Assembly (NCBI GenBank): GCA_051294375.1
Contig: CM119268.1
Location: 8,914,806 to 8,978,805, forward strand
DNA: 64,000 nucleotides
Direction of reading: 5' to 3'
From: Paraspadella gotoi
Lineage: Eukaryota; Chaetognatha
Under the pieces are notes generated by a model. That model saw nothing but the letters and a program-made list of their open reading frames with translations. It was not told where the DNA came from and made no database searches. The translations under genes were made by a program, and so were the position numbers. Each line of letters begins with the position of its first letter. The stretch's first letter is position 1. Of this stretch, positions 33,770-44,599 are shown piece by piece.

Positions 33770-36762
33770 TGATACAAAAAGTATTTTTGTGCTTAATCCC
33801 ATATTTTAATCCCTCTCTCACTAAAAGTCCCCTTAGCCTTCCCCATATTTTTAGATTCTCAATCCGTGGTCCACAGACCGTGTCACACATCGCCTTTACG
33901 AAGCATCTGTGAACACGGTGTGTACTACATTTAGTATCTAAAAACAGTATTTTTGTGCTTAATCCCCATATTTAACCCCGCAACTAAAAAAGCCCCAGCC
34001 TTCCCCATATTTTTAGATTCTCATAATCCGTGTCACAGACCGTGATCACACATTCCCTTAGAGCATCTGTGAACACGGTGTGACAAGATTTAGTATCTAA
34101 AACAGTATTTTTGTGCTTAATCCCCATATTTAACCCCGCACCATAAAAAAGCCCCAAGCCTTCCGCATATTTTTAGATTCTCATCCCGTGCACACCCGTG
34201 TCACACATCACTTAGAGCATCTGTGACACGGTGTGACACGAATTTAGTATCTAGAAAACAGTATTTTTGTGGCTTAATCCCCATATTTAACCCCCGCACA
34301 ATAAAAAGCCGCCAGCCTTCCCCATATTTTTAGATTCTCAATCCGTGTCACACCGTGTCACACCATCCCTTAGATGCATGCTGTGAACACGGTGTGATCA
34401 CGAATTTAGTATCTAAAAACAGTATTTTTGTGGCTTAATCCCCAAATTCAAAACACCGCACTAAAAAAGCCCCAGCCTTCCCCATATTTTTAGATTCTCA
34501 ATCGTGTCACACCGTGTCACAACAACCTTAAGAGCATCTGTGACACGGTGTGACACGAATTCAGTATCTAAAACAGTAAAATTTTTGTGCTTAATCCCCA
34601 GATTTAACCCCGCACTAAAAAGGCCCCAGCCTTCCCAATATTTTTAGATTCTCAATCCGTGTCAACAGGAGGCACCGTGTCACAGCGACATCCCTAGAAG
34701 CATCTGTGACACGGTGTGACACGAATTTAGTATCTAAAAACAGAATTTTTGTGCTTAATCCCCCATATTTATACCCCCGCACTAAAAAGCCCCAGCCTTC
34801 CCCATATTTTTAGATTCTCAATCCGTGTCACATACCGTGTCACACATCCCTTAGAAGGCATGCTGTGACACGGTGTGACACGAATTTAGTATCTAAAAAC
34901 AGTATTTTTGTGCTTAATCCCCATATTTAACACCCGCACTAAAAAGCCCAGCCTTCCCCATATTTTTAGATTCCAAATCCGTGTCCACACCGTGTCACAC
35001 ATCCCTTAGAGCATCTGTGACAACGGTGTGACACGAATTTAGTATCTAAAAACAGTAATTTTTGTGCTTAACCCCAATATTAACCCCCGCACAAAAGCCG
35101 CAGCCTTCCGCCATATTTTTAGATTCTCATCCGTGTCACACCGTGTCACACATCCCTTAGAGCATCTGTGACACGGTTGTGACACGAATTTAGTACTAAA
35201 AACAGTAATTTTTGTGGCTTAATCCCCATATTTAACCCCCCCGCACTAAAAAGCCCCAGCCTTCCCCCAAATATTTTTAGATTCTCAATCCGTGTCCAAC
35301 ACGTGTCACACATCCCTTAAGAGCATGCTGTGACAGCGGTGTGACACGAATTTAGTATCTAAAAACAAGTAATTTTTGTGCTTAATCCCCATATTTAACC
35401 CCCGCACATAAAAAAGAACCCAGCCTTCCCCATATTTTTAGATTCTCAATCCGCTGTCACAGCCGTGTCACAGAGCATCCCTAAGAGCATCTGTGACACG
35501 GTGTGACACGAATTTAGTTAATCTAAAAACAGTATTTTTGTGCTTAATCCCATATTTAACCCCCGTCACTAAAGCCCCAGCCTCCCCATATTTTTAGATT
35601 CTCATCCGTGTCACACCGTGTCACAACATCCCTGAGCATCTGTGACACGGTGTGACACGAATTTAGTATCTAAAAAAACAGTATTTTGTGCTTAATCCCC
35701 ATATTTAACCCCCGCACTAAAAAGCCCAGCCTTCCCCATATTTTTTAGATTCTCAAAATCCATGTCACACCGTGTCCACATCCCTTAGAGCATCTGTGAC
35801 ACGGTGTGACAAGATTTAGTATCTAAAAACAGATTTTTGTGCTTAATCCCCCATAATTTAACCCCCGCGCACTAAAAGCCCCAGCCTTCCCCATATTTTT
35901 AAGATTCTCAAATCCGTGTCACACGTGTCACACATCCCTTAAGAGCAATCTGTGACACGGTGTGACACCGAATTTAGTAATCTTAAAAAACAGTATTTTT
36001 GTGCTTAATCCCCAATATTTAAACCCCGCACTAAAAGCCCAGCCTCCCCCATATTTAGATTCTCGAATCCGTGTCACACCGTGTCAGCACATTCCCTTAG
36101 AGCATCTGTGACACGGTGTGACACGAATTTAGTATCTAAAAACAAGTAAAATTTTTGTGCTTAATCCCCATATTTAACCCCCGCACATAAAAAAGCCCCA
36201 GCCTTCCCCATATTTTTAGATTCTCAACTCGTGTCACACCGTGTCACAGGCATCCCTTAGAGGCATCTGTGACACGGTGTGACACGAATTTAGTATCTAA
36301 AAAACAGTATTTTTGTGCTTAATCCCATATTTAACCCCCGCAACTAAAAAGCCCCAGCCTTCCACAAAATTTAATTTTTTTTTTAGAAATTTCCTTCCCC
36401 CAAAATCCGTTTTTTGTCACACGTGTCACACATCCCTTACAGCATCTGTTGACATCGGAGTGTGACACGAATTTAGTATCTAAAAACAGTATTTTTGTGC
36501 TTAATCCCATATTTAACCCCCAGGCACTAAAAAGCCCAGCCTTCCCCATATTTTTAGATTCCCAATCCGTGTCACAGGTGCGCACCGTGTCACACATCCC
36601 CTTAGAGCATCTGTGACACGGTGTGACAGAAGAATTTAGTATCTAAAAAACAGTATTTTGTGCTTAATTCTCCCATATTTAACCTCCTCGCACTAAAAAG
36701 CCCAGCCATCCCCATATTTTAGATTCTCAATCCGTGTCACACCGTGTCACACATCCCTTGTT
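33770..36762 (+). repeat. Satellite array, about 152-bp unit, 19 copies
   Basis: The landmark TTTTTGTGCTTAATCCCC recurs 19 times (first near 33785, last near 36655). The consensus unit runs GTATCTAAAAACAG, TTTTTGTGCTTAATCCCC, ATATTTAACCCCCGCACTAA, AAAGCCCCAGCCTTCCCC, ATATTTTTAGATTCTCAATC, then an inverted repeat. Its left arm is CGTGTCACACCGTGTCACA and its right arm is the exact reverse complement, around a 16-bp spacer containing CCCTTAGAGC. Units differ from one another mainly by single inserted or lost bases. The first unit is diverged and the last is cut within its dyad. No frame of any length is conserved. Confidence 0.96.
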
Positions 36763-37007
36763 ATCTGAAAACTAAAGTACATATAGAAATAATATAAAAA
36801 TAATGAAATTATCATTAGTGGATTGTTTTTATACACTTATTTCAAGGTGTTTCGTCATCATCAGTTTTATTTTTGGTGCAAAAAGCAAGGAGGGCGACTA
36901 TCGTCATCTAGGCTCGAAGAGTTCCGCTTCTCCAAATCTCTTTTTTTTCGTAATAAATAAATAAGAAATTTTTTTTACAGTTTGTGGCGGCACAATGGCG
37001 CCCACAA

Positions 37008-37074
37008 GAATATTTTTGATTGCTAATCCCCATATGTTAACCCGCACTAAAAAGCCCCAGCCTTCGCCATATTT
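37008..37074 (+). repeat. Isolated partial satellite unit
   Basis: TATTTTTGATTGCTAATCCCC through GCACTAAAAAGCCCCAGCC matches the left half of the satellite unit, 250 bp beyond the array end and just left of segmental duplicate copy 2. Confidence 0.85.
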
Positions 37075-37244
37075 AAACGCAAAAAAAGAATCACTATTTT
37101 TTTCTTAAAAAAACATGAAATTGAAAAGGATCGAACCTGAAACCTTGATATCTTGCATTTGGGAAAATAAGGGAAAGAAATTTTTCTTCCTTTTCGTCAG
37201 AATGTAAGAACGTAAAATAAATTGGAGGGGAAGAAATAAAGAGA

Positions 37245-37276
37245 GAAAGAAAGAAAGAAAAGAAAGAAAGAAAGAA

Positions 37277-37324
<48 letters not shown>

Positions 37325-37326
37325 AA
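37245..37326 (+). repeat. (GAAA)n microsatellite
   Basis: Tetramer run at the left end of segmental duplicate copy 2. Confidence 0.94.
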
Positions 37327-37716
37327 ACGAAATAAACATTGAGCAAAAGTAAACAGACAATAAAGAATGCAAAAAAGAGGAAAATAAAAGGAAAACTCGG
37401 GGTTTTATTCCCTCAGTGATTGCGCGTCACCGATTCTTCCCGGTTTCGCCAGAGAGAGAAAGAGAATCACGCGCGACGTGAAAAGAAAACTCCCGACGGG
37501 TGAGTCTCTGCACGCCATCGAAACGGGTGAGTCGCCTCACGGAGAGCGGCTGGTGCCGCTTCACAACGAGTGAGGATCTCAGGCTCACTCGGCTTTTTTT
37601 TAGATTGAGTTCGGGGTGAGTCCTCGCAGCGCGTCTCGGCGCGCGGCCGACGCTCACAACGCTCACCCATATATGTTCACCCGAAACGAGAATTCACTGG
37701 AGGGAGGAAGAAGAGA

Positions 37717-37771
<55 letters not shown>

Positions 37772-37884
37772 GATAGGAGAGAAATGAGAAGAGTGAGAGT
37801 GAGAAGTCGCATGCTTTGAGACAAGCAGCTTGGAGGAAAGGAAAAAGTTGGTAAAAGAAGGAAGTGAGGAAAGAAAGAAGGAAA

Positions 37885-37889
37885 GAGTG

Positions 37890-37959
<70 letters not shown>

Positions 37960-38029
37960 GAGACAGAGAGAGACAGAGAGAGGAGAGAGAGACAGAGAGA
38001 GACAGAGACGAGACGAGACGAGACGAGAG

Positions 38030-38068
<39 letters not shown>

Positions 38069-38072
38069 GAAT
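37885..38072 (+). repeat. (GA)n microsatellite
   Basis: Long GA run with GACAGA and GACGA interruptions. Confidence 0.94.
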
Positions 38073-38180
38073 CAACAGAAATAAAGAAAGAGGCCAAAAG
38101 TCAGGCGCAAATTTTTTTTTTATGTCGTCCATCCCGTTAAAAAAAAAGGAATTCCTTCTGTGGTCTGAGCGTGTGACATT

Positions 38181-38181
<1 letters not shown>

Positions 38182-38219
<38 letters not shown>

Positions 38220-38228
38220 CTCTCTCTC

Positions 38229-38259
<31 letters not shown>

Positions 38260-38265
38260 TCTCAT
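38182..38265 (+). repeat. (CT)n microsatellite
   Basis: CT repeats within segmental duplicate copy 2. Confidence 0.94.
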
Positions 38266-38879
38266 CTACCTCCCCTCAGTCTCTTATGCTGAATCTGTAA
38301 GAGATTTGAATAAAGTAAAAGCCTCGTATCTCGGCCCTCTCCAAGGTTAGGCTGAGGAAAAAGGAATTGAGACGAGAAGCGAAGGACGAAGCGAAACTTC
38401 GATTCCAAAATTCGCATCACAGAATGTTAGCTTAATTCTAAGCGCGCACGTCTGTCGGTCGCGTTTTCAATCAATTCGGCGGTTTTGCGGATTTTTGGGG
38501 TTTTTTTTGTAACTTATTACTGAATCAGCGGCTTTAACGGGATTTGTGTTTTTTGCAGCTCATTTTCCACATTGGCAATTGTGCTGAACTGTTATTTTTC
38601 AACTACGGCCAATTGTGCCTAGAATTTTTGGTTTTTTTTGGACCTGGGCGATTGTGCGAATTTTTATTCTGCATCTTTCTGACGCGTTAGTGGTTTGAGC
38701 TTGATTTTTTTCTTTCGGCGTAGTCGTGTCCATATTTTTTTTTTCCACTTGTAAGCCAAGTTTGGGAGCATTTCCAAATTTTTTAAGAACACCAGTCGTC
38801 CTGACAGCTCCATCAGAATTTCAGCAGTATCGGCTAAGCCTGATTTTTTTAACTGTAGCCTATTTGCTGTGTCATTAGT

Positions 38880-38904
38880 NNNNNNNNNNNNNNNNNNNNN
38901 NNNN
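38880..38904. other. Assembly gap (25 N) with duplicated flanks
   Basis: TTAACTGTA.CCTATTTGCTGTGTCATTAGT is present on both sides, so the true gap is negative. Confidence 0.99.
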
Positions 38905-39350
38905 TTAACTGTACCTATTTGCTGTGTCATTAGTTCGTCGACTGGGTTATCGTTTTTTACCGAATTTTTATTTCCGCCCGTCAGCTGTTCGATGATTGTG
39001 ATACATCACTTTAGTCGCATTTTTTTTTCAATCATAATCTGAGCTTTACTTTTTTTGCGTCTGCTTTCCGTTGATTAAAAATGAATTTCAATCTCATCTC
39101 TTCGATTCACGCTGTGTACCGACGAAACGAGGACCTTATCACCAACTCATGATGAATTAAGGGATTCACGACGTTGACCTCATCAAAATTCCCTTTTCCT
39201 TAACTCTCCTTTCGATTACTAAAAAAAAATATAGAAATAAATATAGAAATAAATAAATAAATAAAGATTCAGCGACAAAAAAAAAAACTGAAAACGCGAG
39301 GAGAAAAAAAAACATAAATGTCGAAATCCATTTTGAAACGATGACGCATT

Positions 39351-39440
39351 TTCTTCTTCTTCTTCTTCTTCTTCTTCTTCTTCTTCTTCTTCTTCTTCTT
39401 CTTCTTCTTCTTCTTCTTCTTCTTCTTCTTCTTCTTCTTC
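39351..39440 (+). repeat. (TTC)n microsatellite
   Basis: About 30 uninterrupted CTT repeats. Confidence 0.97.
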
Positions 39441-40121
39441 GTCGGCGCGAGATCCATAAATCGGACATCTTTCTTTGCGAAAGCCTTTGCCGGGGAAACG
39501 CCCTCAAGACTACTCGCCCTGCCTCCTCCCATTTTCTCCCCTCGCTACCTTCCTTCCATTTTGGTCTCCTCTATTTGTTCTTACATAGTAATTTTATTTT
39601 TTACTAGTCACTTTTTCGCATTTTTCAAAATCTATTTATTTTCTATCTCCCTTCATCGATTGCCAAGCTTACAGGAATCTCTGTTTCTTCCGCTGGGTTA
39701 TCAGTTTGTTTTTTTTTTAAATAATATTCTCGACTATACGAATTCCTTCTCCTTTCTTCTCCTATAGCTATACTAGCTATACTAGCTATAGCTCAGTCTT
39801 CCGCTATTACGTACTCAATGTGCTATTAAATCTTTTCTCTCTCAGCCTATCTCATGTTTTCCTCTTTCTTTCATAACACAGATCCTCATCTCCCCTTCAT
39901 TCTTCCTTCCTCCTTCTCCTTTCCTTCTCTTTCCTCCCTTTCCTTTCTCCCCCAAAATCCTCGAGAATTTGAGCCCAAGTTCGCGACAAAGTTCTGAGTC
40001 GTTTACGGTAACAAAACTTTATAACTTTCCTAGTTACGAAAATAGAGGAAATTCATTTCGGCAAAACGCCACGAAGGAGAACCGCCAAGGATTTTGGAAA
40101 TGTGCTCGTCTCGAGTTGTTC

Positions 40122-40122
<1 letters not shown>

Positions 40123-40172
<50 letters not shown>

Positions 40173-40388
40173 TCTCTCTCTCTACTATCTCTCTCTCTCT
40201 CCTTTTCTCTGTCGCGCATCTTTCCTTCCGTCCTCTTTCCTTCTCTCGCTCTCCCTCTCTCTCCTCCTCTCTCTCACTCATCCCTCTCTCTCTCATCTGT
40301 CTCTCTCTCTCTCTCTATCTCTCTCTCCTCCTTTTCTCTGTCCGCATCTTTTCTCTTTCCGTCCCTCTTCCTTCTCTCGCTCTCGCGT

Positions 40389-40428
<40 letters not shown>

Positions 40429-40535
40429 TCTCACTCATCTCTTCCTCTCCTCGCTCATCTCTCTCTCTCTCTCCCTCCATTCCTCTTCTCTCCTTCTCTT
40501 CTCTCCCTCCCTCGTTCTCTCTCTCTCTCATTCGA
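40123..40535 (+). repeat. (CT)n-rich region
   Basis: About 400 bp dominated by CT repeats. CTTTTCTCTGTC.GCATCTTT...CCGTCC.CTTTCCTTCTCTCGCTCT occurs twice (about 40202 and 40332), an internal duplication. Confidence 0.9.
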
Positions 40536-40539
40536 ACTG

Positions 40540-41262
40540 ATAGCTCAGGTCTTTTTTGGTCTAATAATAGTAAAAACATTTCCCAAATGAACGCCGATGC
40601 TGAACCAAGGGGAGGTGAGGGGTTAATTTCCTAAATGATTTAGAATTCTATACCCAAGGATCGAGACGGCTCGGAATGAAAATTCTTCTTCTTAACCATA
40701 GAAAATTTTTAAACTACTTTTCGAATATTAGTATTTGAAAAAAAAAAAAAAGCTTAAAGCCGTTTTTTTTTAAAAAACCGTTGCCGACGTGAGCATTGAC
40801 GTTACTGGGCCCCTAGCGACGGCGAGAGAAGTTTAAATGCGACCGCCTGGGGGCGGAAGCGATTTCGCATCGAATTCCTCGGAGGCGGGGCGCCGCGGCA
40901 TGCCGTGGATGGCGGCTACTGACTGGGGGGGGGAAAGTGGGGGTTGCGGAGGTGGACGAGATGGTGGACGAGTGGAAGAGTGGGTGGGATTGAAAAGTGG
41001 AATTTTTGAGAATACTCAGTGAGAATATTTTGGGAGGAGGATAAGGTATAGTTGCTTGAGCTGTTTGAGAATTAAGTCGGAAAAACCCTTGGACTAGAGG
41101 TTGAGCATTTTAAAATGTTTGAAGACCTATGCTCCATGCCCCATGCCCATGCCCATGCCTATTGTCCGATGCCCATGCCCAATGCCATAGCGTCGATGGT
41201 GCCTTGGCTTCAAGTCATTACAGAACGTGGACAGCTCGAGTGGAACAAGTCGGGGTGAATGA
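40540..41262 (+). repeat. Direct duplicate of the 0.93 kb unit, copy 1
   Basis: Runs from TAGCTCAGGTCTTTTTTGG through a GC-rich patch with GGGGGCGGAAGCGATTTCGC, then CCATGC hexamers and GGAACAAGTCGGGGTGAA to (GAAA)n. It recurs at 41481-42180. Confidence 0.9.
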
Positions 41263-41380
41263 AAGAAAGAAAGAAAGAAAGAAAGAAGAAAAAGAAAGAA
41301 TGGAGAAAGAAAGAAAGAAAGAGAGAAAGAGAGAAAGAAGAAAGAACAGAAACGAAAAAAAGAAAGAAAGAAAAGAGAGA

Positions 41381-41451
<71 letters not shown>

Positions 41452-41455
41452 GACA
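41263..41455 (+). repeat. (GAAA)n followed by (GA)n
   Basis: Compound microsatellite ending at a gap. Confidence 0.93.
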
Positions 41456-41480
41456 NNNNNNNNNNNNNNNNNNNNNNNNN
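41456..41480. other. Assembly gap (25 N)
   Basis: Separates the two 0.93 kb duplicates. Confidence 0.99.
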
Positions 41481-42180
41481 TAGCTCGGGCTTTTTTGACT
41501 AATAATAGTAAACATTTCCCAAATGACGCGATGCTGAACCAAGAGAGAGGGGAGGGGGTTAATTTCCTAACAAAGATTTAGATTCTATACCCAAGGATCG
41601 AGACGGCCTCGGAGAAAAATTCTTCTTCTTTAACCATAAAAATTTAAACATTTTCGATTTAGTATTTGAAAAAAAAAGAAGCTTAAACCGTTTTTAAAAA
41701 AAACCGTTGCGACTTGAGCATTGACGTACTCGGGGCCCCTAGCGACGGGCGAGAGAAGTTTAATGCGACCCCTGGGGGGCGGAAGCGATTTCGCCTCGAA
41801 TCCTCGGAGGCCGGGGCGCGCGGATGCGTGGATGGCGCTACTGGACTGGGGGGGGGGAGTGGGGGTTGCGGAGGTGGACGAGTGGGTGGACGAGTGGAGA
41901 ATGGGTGGGATTGAAAAGTGGAATTTTTGAGATACTCAGTCGAGATATTTTGGGAGGAGATAAGGTAAGTTGCTTGAGCTTTTGAGAATTAGTTGAAAAA
42001 CTTTGGACTAGAGGTTGAGCATTTTAAAAGTTAGAAGGCCCTATGCTCCATGCCCCATGCCCCATGCCCCATGCTCTAATTGCCCCATGCCCATTGCCCA
42101 ATGCCCATAGCGTCGATGGTGCCTGGCTTCAAGTCATTACAGAACGTGGACAGCTCGAGTGGAACAAGTCGGGGTGAAAA
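41481..42180 (+). repeat. Direct duplicate of the 0.93 kb unit, copy 2
   Basis: Collinear with copy 1; it begins right after a 25-N gap. The CCATGCCC hexamer block and the (GAAA)n/(GA)n tail are longer here. Confidence 0.9.
42047..42112 (+). repeat. CCATGC hexamer block
   Basis: About ten CCATGCC/CCCATGC units. A shorter, shuffled version lies at 41129-41195 in the other duplicate. Confidence 0.85.
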
Positions 42181-42183
42181 TGA

Positions 42184-42251
<68 letters not shown>

Positions 42252-42260
42252 GAGAAAGAG

Positions 42261-42343
<83 letters not shown>

Positions 42344-42351
42344 AAGAGAGA
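42181..42351 (+). repeat. (GAAA)n followed by (GA)n
   Basis: The (GAAA)n at 42181-42308 runs directly into (GA)n, the same compound structure as at 41263-41455. Confidence 0.96.
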
Positions 42352-42698
42352 CGTTCATTAAGCCTCGCCCACGCTTTGGAAATTGTCACATTTGATCGTT
42401 TAGTTTCCCGGGAAAAAGAAATTCTCTCGCTGACATAATATAATTTATTTTAATTGTTTGTTTTTGTCAACAAAAAAGAGAAACCCTTAGTTTCTCGCGT
42501 CGAAACCTTTCGGCCAGTTTCTTCTTTCCGCCCAAATATTATGAAGGAAAAGAAAATCGATTCGCGAAAAAAAAAAGAAAAAAAAGAAAAAAAAAGAAAA
42601 GCATCGAATGTTTTTATTATGATTTACACGACTGCGCACATATTTTTTTGCGTCGCGTCGAAAAATTGTTTCTGGGAAAAGCGAAATGGAGAAAAGGA

Positions 42699-42821
42699 NN
42701 NNNNNNNNNNNNNNNNNNNNNNNNNNNNNNNNNNNNNNNNNNNNNNNNNNNNNNNNNNNNNNNNNNNNNNNNNNNNNNNNNNNNNNNNNNNNNNNNNNNN
42801 NNNNNNNNNNNNNNNNNNNNN
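42699..42821. other. Assembly gap (123 N)
   Basis: Sized gap. Confidence 0.99.
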
Positions 42822-42982
42822 AGGATCGAGAGATGTCAAAAGGATAACCATGCTTTCGGCAGGGTCAAGGCGGAGACAAGGAAGAGTGAATGGTGATCCT
42901 CCCTCATGGTCTCGGAAGAGGGTCATCCAAATAAAAAATGGGGAGAAGATTGCGTCGGTGCATTTAATAAATTAATATGCTT

Positions 42983-43208
42983 NNNNNNNNNNNNNNNNNN
43001 NNNNNNNNNNNNNNNNNNNNNNNNNNNNNNNNNNNNNNNNNNNNNNNNNNNNNNNNNNNNNNNNNNNNNNNNNNNNNNNNNNNNNNNNNNNNNNNNNNNN
43101 NNNNNNNNNNNNNNNNNNNNNNNNNNNNNNNNNNNNNNNNNNNNNNNNNNNNNNNNNNNNNNNNNNNNNNNNNNNNNNNNNNNNNNNNNNNNNNNNNNNN
43201 NNNNNNNN
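42983..43208. other. Assembly gap (226 N)
   Basis: Sized gap. Confidence 0.99.
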
Positions 43209-43357
43209 AAAAAAAAAAAAAGAAAGAAAATCCTGACGAATCTATTTTCCGGTTTCTGTCAAACCGAAGGATGTTATTCTTTTTTTTTCTTTTACAAGAA
43301 TACATTATGCATTGTACGTGTCGAAAGTTTGCGCTTGATTTCCACGCCTGGTGACGG

Positions 43358-43452
43358 GAAAGAAAAGCAGACGACGACGACGACGACGACTACGACAGCG
43401 ACGACGATGACCCCGACGTCGAAGAAGACAAAGGGAACCTCGTCGATGACGA

Positions 43453-43483
<31 letters not shown>

Positions 43484-43500
43484 AATGATGATTTTCATCC
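43358..43500 (+). repeat. (GAC)n triplet tract
   Basis: GAC repeats with GAT variants, purest at 43447-43481. One plus frame is open from after a stop at 43352 to about 43777, reading poly-Asp then Arg/Gly-rich sequence, but nothing outside the triplets looks like a known protein. Confidence 0.85.
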
Positions 43501-43762
43501 AGGAAAACAACGAAGACGACACTCGATGATGACGGTGACGACGATAATAATGACGCCACCTACACCGGGAATAACGCAGTCGCAAAAACAAAAGAGCCGC
43601 GAAAAATTTACGAGTTTTCGAGCGATCGATTCCTGGCGGCGTCGGCGTCTGCGCGGCGGCGGCGGCGGCTGCGGCGGCGGCGGTGAAGGCGAAGAGAGGC
43701 GTCGTTTCTCGCCTCGTCTCTCATTTCGGTTCATCCACCATTTTTTTTTTTTGCTCTTCGTG

Positions 43763-43853
43763 CCCTTTATGCCTTAGATGCCTTTAATGCCTTCTTTTTT
43801 ATGCGGCATTTATGGCTTTTAATGCCCTTTATTCCTCTTTATGCCTTTCATTC
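43763..43853 (+). repeat. TTTATGCC-type minisatellite
   Basis: Eight or so imperfect copies of ATGCCTTTA-like octamers or nonamers. Confidence 0.75.
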
Positions 43854-44200
43854 ACTCACCTTCTAACTTATGGACTCGAAATTGGCCAAAATTTAGGGGC
43901 GGGTCGAGCGACCGGAATATTTTATCGATTATTTTCCGTCTATTTTTACCGAGGCGTAACTCATTTGACTGATATAATTATTTTCATGAGGCGTATAAAC
44001 TTTCCTCTCAAACATTCGCCAATCCGCTTGGATTTTATTATCTACAAATTTTGGCCTTTAATTCACTCTTCCTACCTTTAAAAAAAATGGTTAGCTAAAG
44101 AATTTTTTAAATTATTCTTAATAATTTTAAATAAAAAAGATAGAATTAGATTGTTCTCGACCCAAACAAAAACCATCTCGAGTTTCCTTCCCATTTACTT

Positions 44201-44354
44201 NNNNNNNNNNNNNNNNNNNNNNNNNNNNNNNNNNNNNNNNNNNNNNNNNNNNNNNNNNNNNNNNNNNNNNNNNNNNNNNNNNNNNNNNNNNNNNNNNNNN
44301 NNNNNNNNNNNNNNNNNNNNNNNNNNNNNNNNNNNNNNNNNNNNNNNNNNNNNN
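44201..44354. other. Assembly gap (154 N)
   Basis: Sized gap. Confidence 0.99.
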
Positions 44355-44382
44355 CTATCTCTCTACACATTTTCTCTCTTTA

Positions 44383-44475
44383 TCTGCATCGTTAAATTTT
44401 ATTTCTATTTTCCCTCTTTCTCTCTCTCTCTCTCTCGCTCTCCATCTTTCGCAAAGATTATGACAACCACTTTCC
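44383..44475 (+). repeat. Dispersed repeat, copy 1
   Basis: CGTTAAATTTTATTTCTATTTTCC, then CCATCTTTCGCAAAG and ATTATGACAACCACT recur at 46450-46520. A CT tract has expanded inside this copy. Confidence 0.65.
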
Positions 44476-44599
44476 CTTTTTTTTCTCTCTCCACTGTCTC
44501 CATCATTTACCCTTTTTCTGTCGGATTACATTACGTTAAGATCTTCGCCTTCTTTTTTCAAAAAAAGATCTTTTTATTTTATTTAACTATATAGTTCTT

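Larger units (their letters stand above)
37245..39498 (+). repeat. Direct segmental duplicate, copy 2
   Basis: Collinear partner of 29388-31700, with its own 25-N gap at 38880-38904 whose flanks repeat about 30 bp. Its microsatellites differ in length from copy 1: purer (GA)n and longer (TTC)n. Confidence 0.9.

Noticed and set aside
33770-36762. CRISPR-like array (regular repeats with palindromic parts)
   Set aside because: The whole 152-bp unit is repeated, with no unique spacers, and the context is an animal genome; it is a satellite.
37128-37137. B-box-like GGTTCGATCC on the minus strand
   Set aside because: No A box, stems or terminator in the right places; a 10-bp match alone is not enough.
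37663-38132. Long Leu/Ser-rich or Arg/Glu-rich frames, also at 15145-15597, 24366-24734, 29809-30340, 40094-40634 and 51630-51950
   Set aside because: They translate (CT)n or (GA)n microsatellites in one or both strands.
43355-43777. Open plus-strand frame reading poly-Asp then Arg/Gly-rich sequence
   Set aside because: It depends on (GAC)n and GGC triplets; the non-repeat part has no recognisable domain, and it starts next to a gap.
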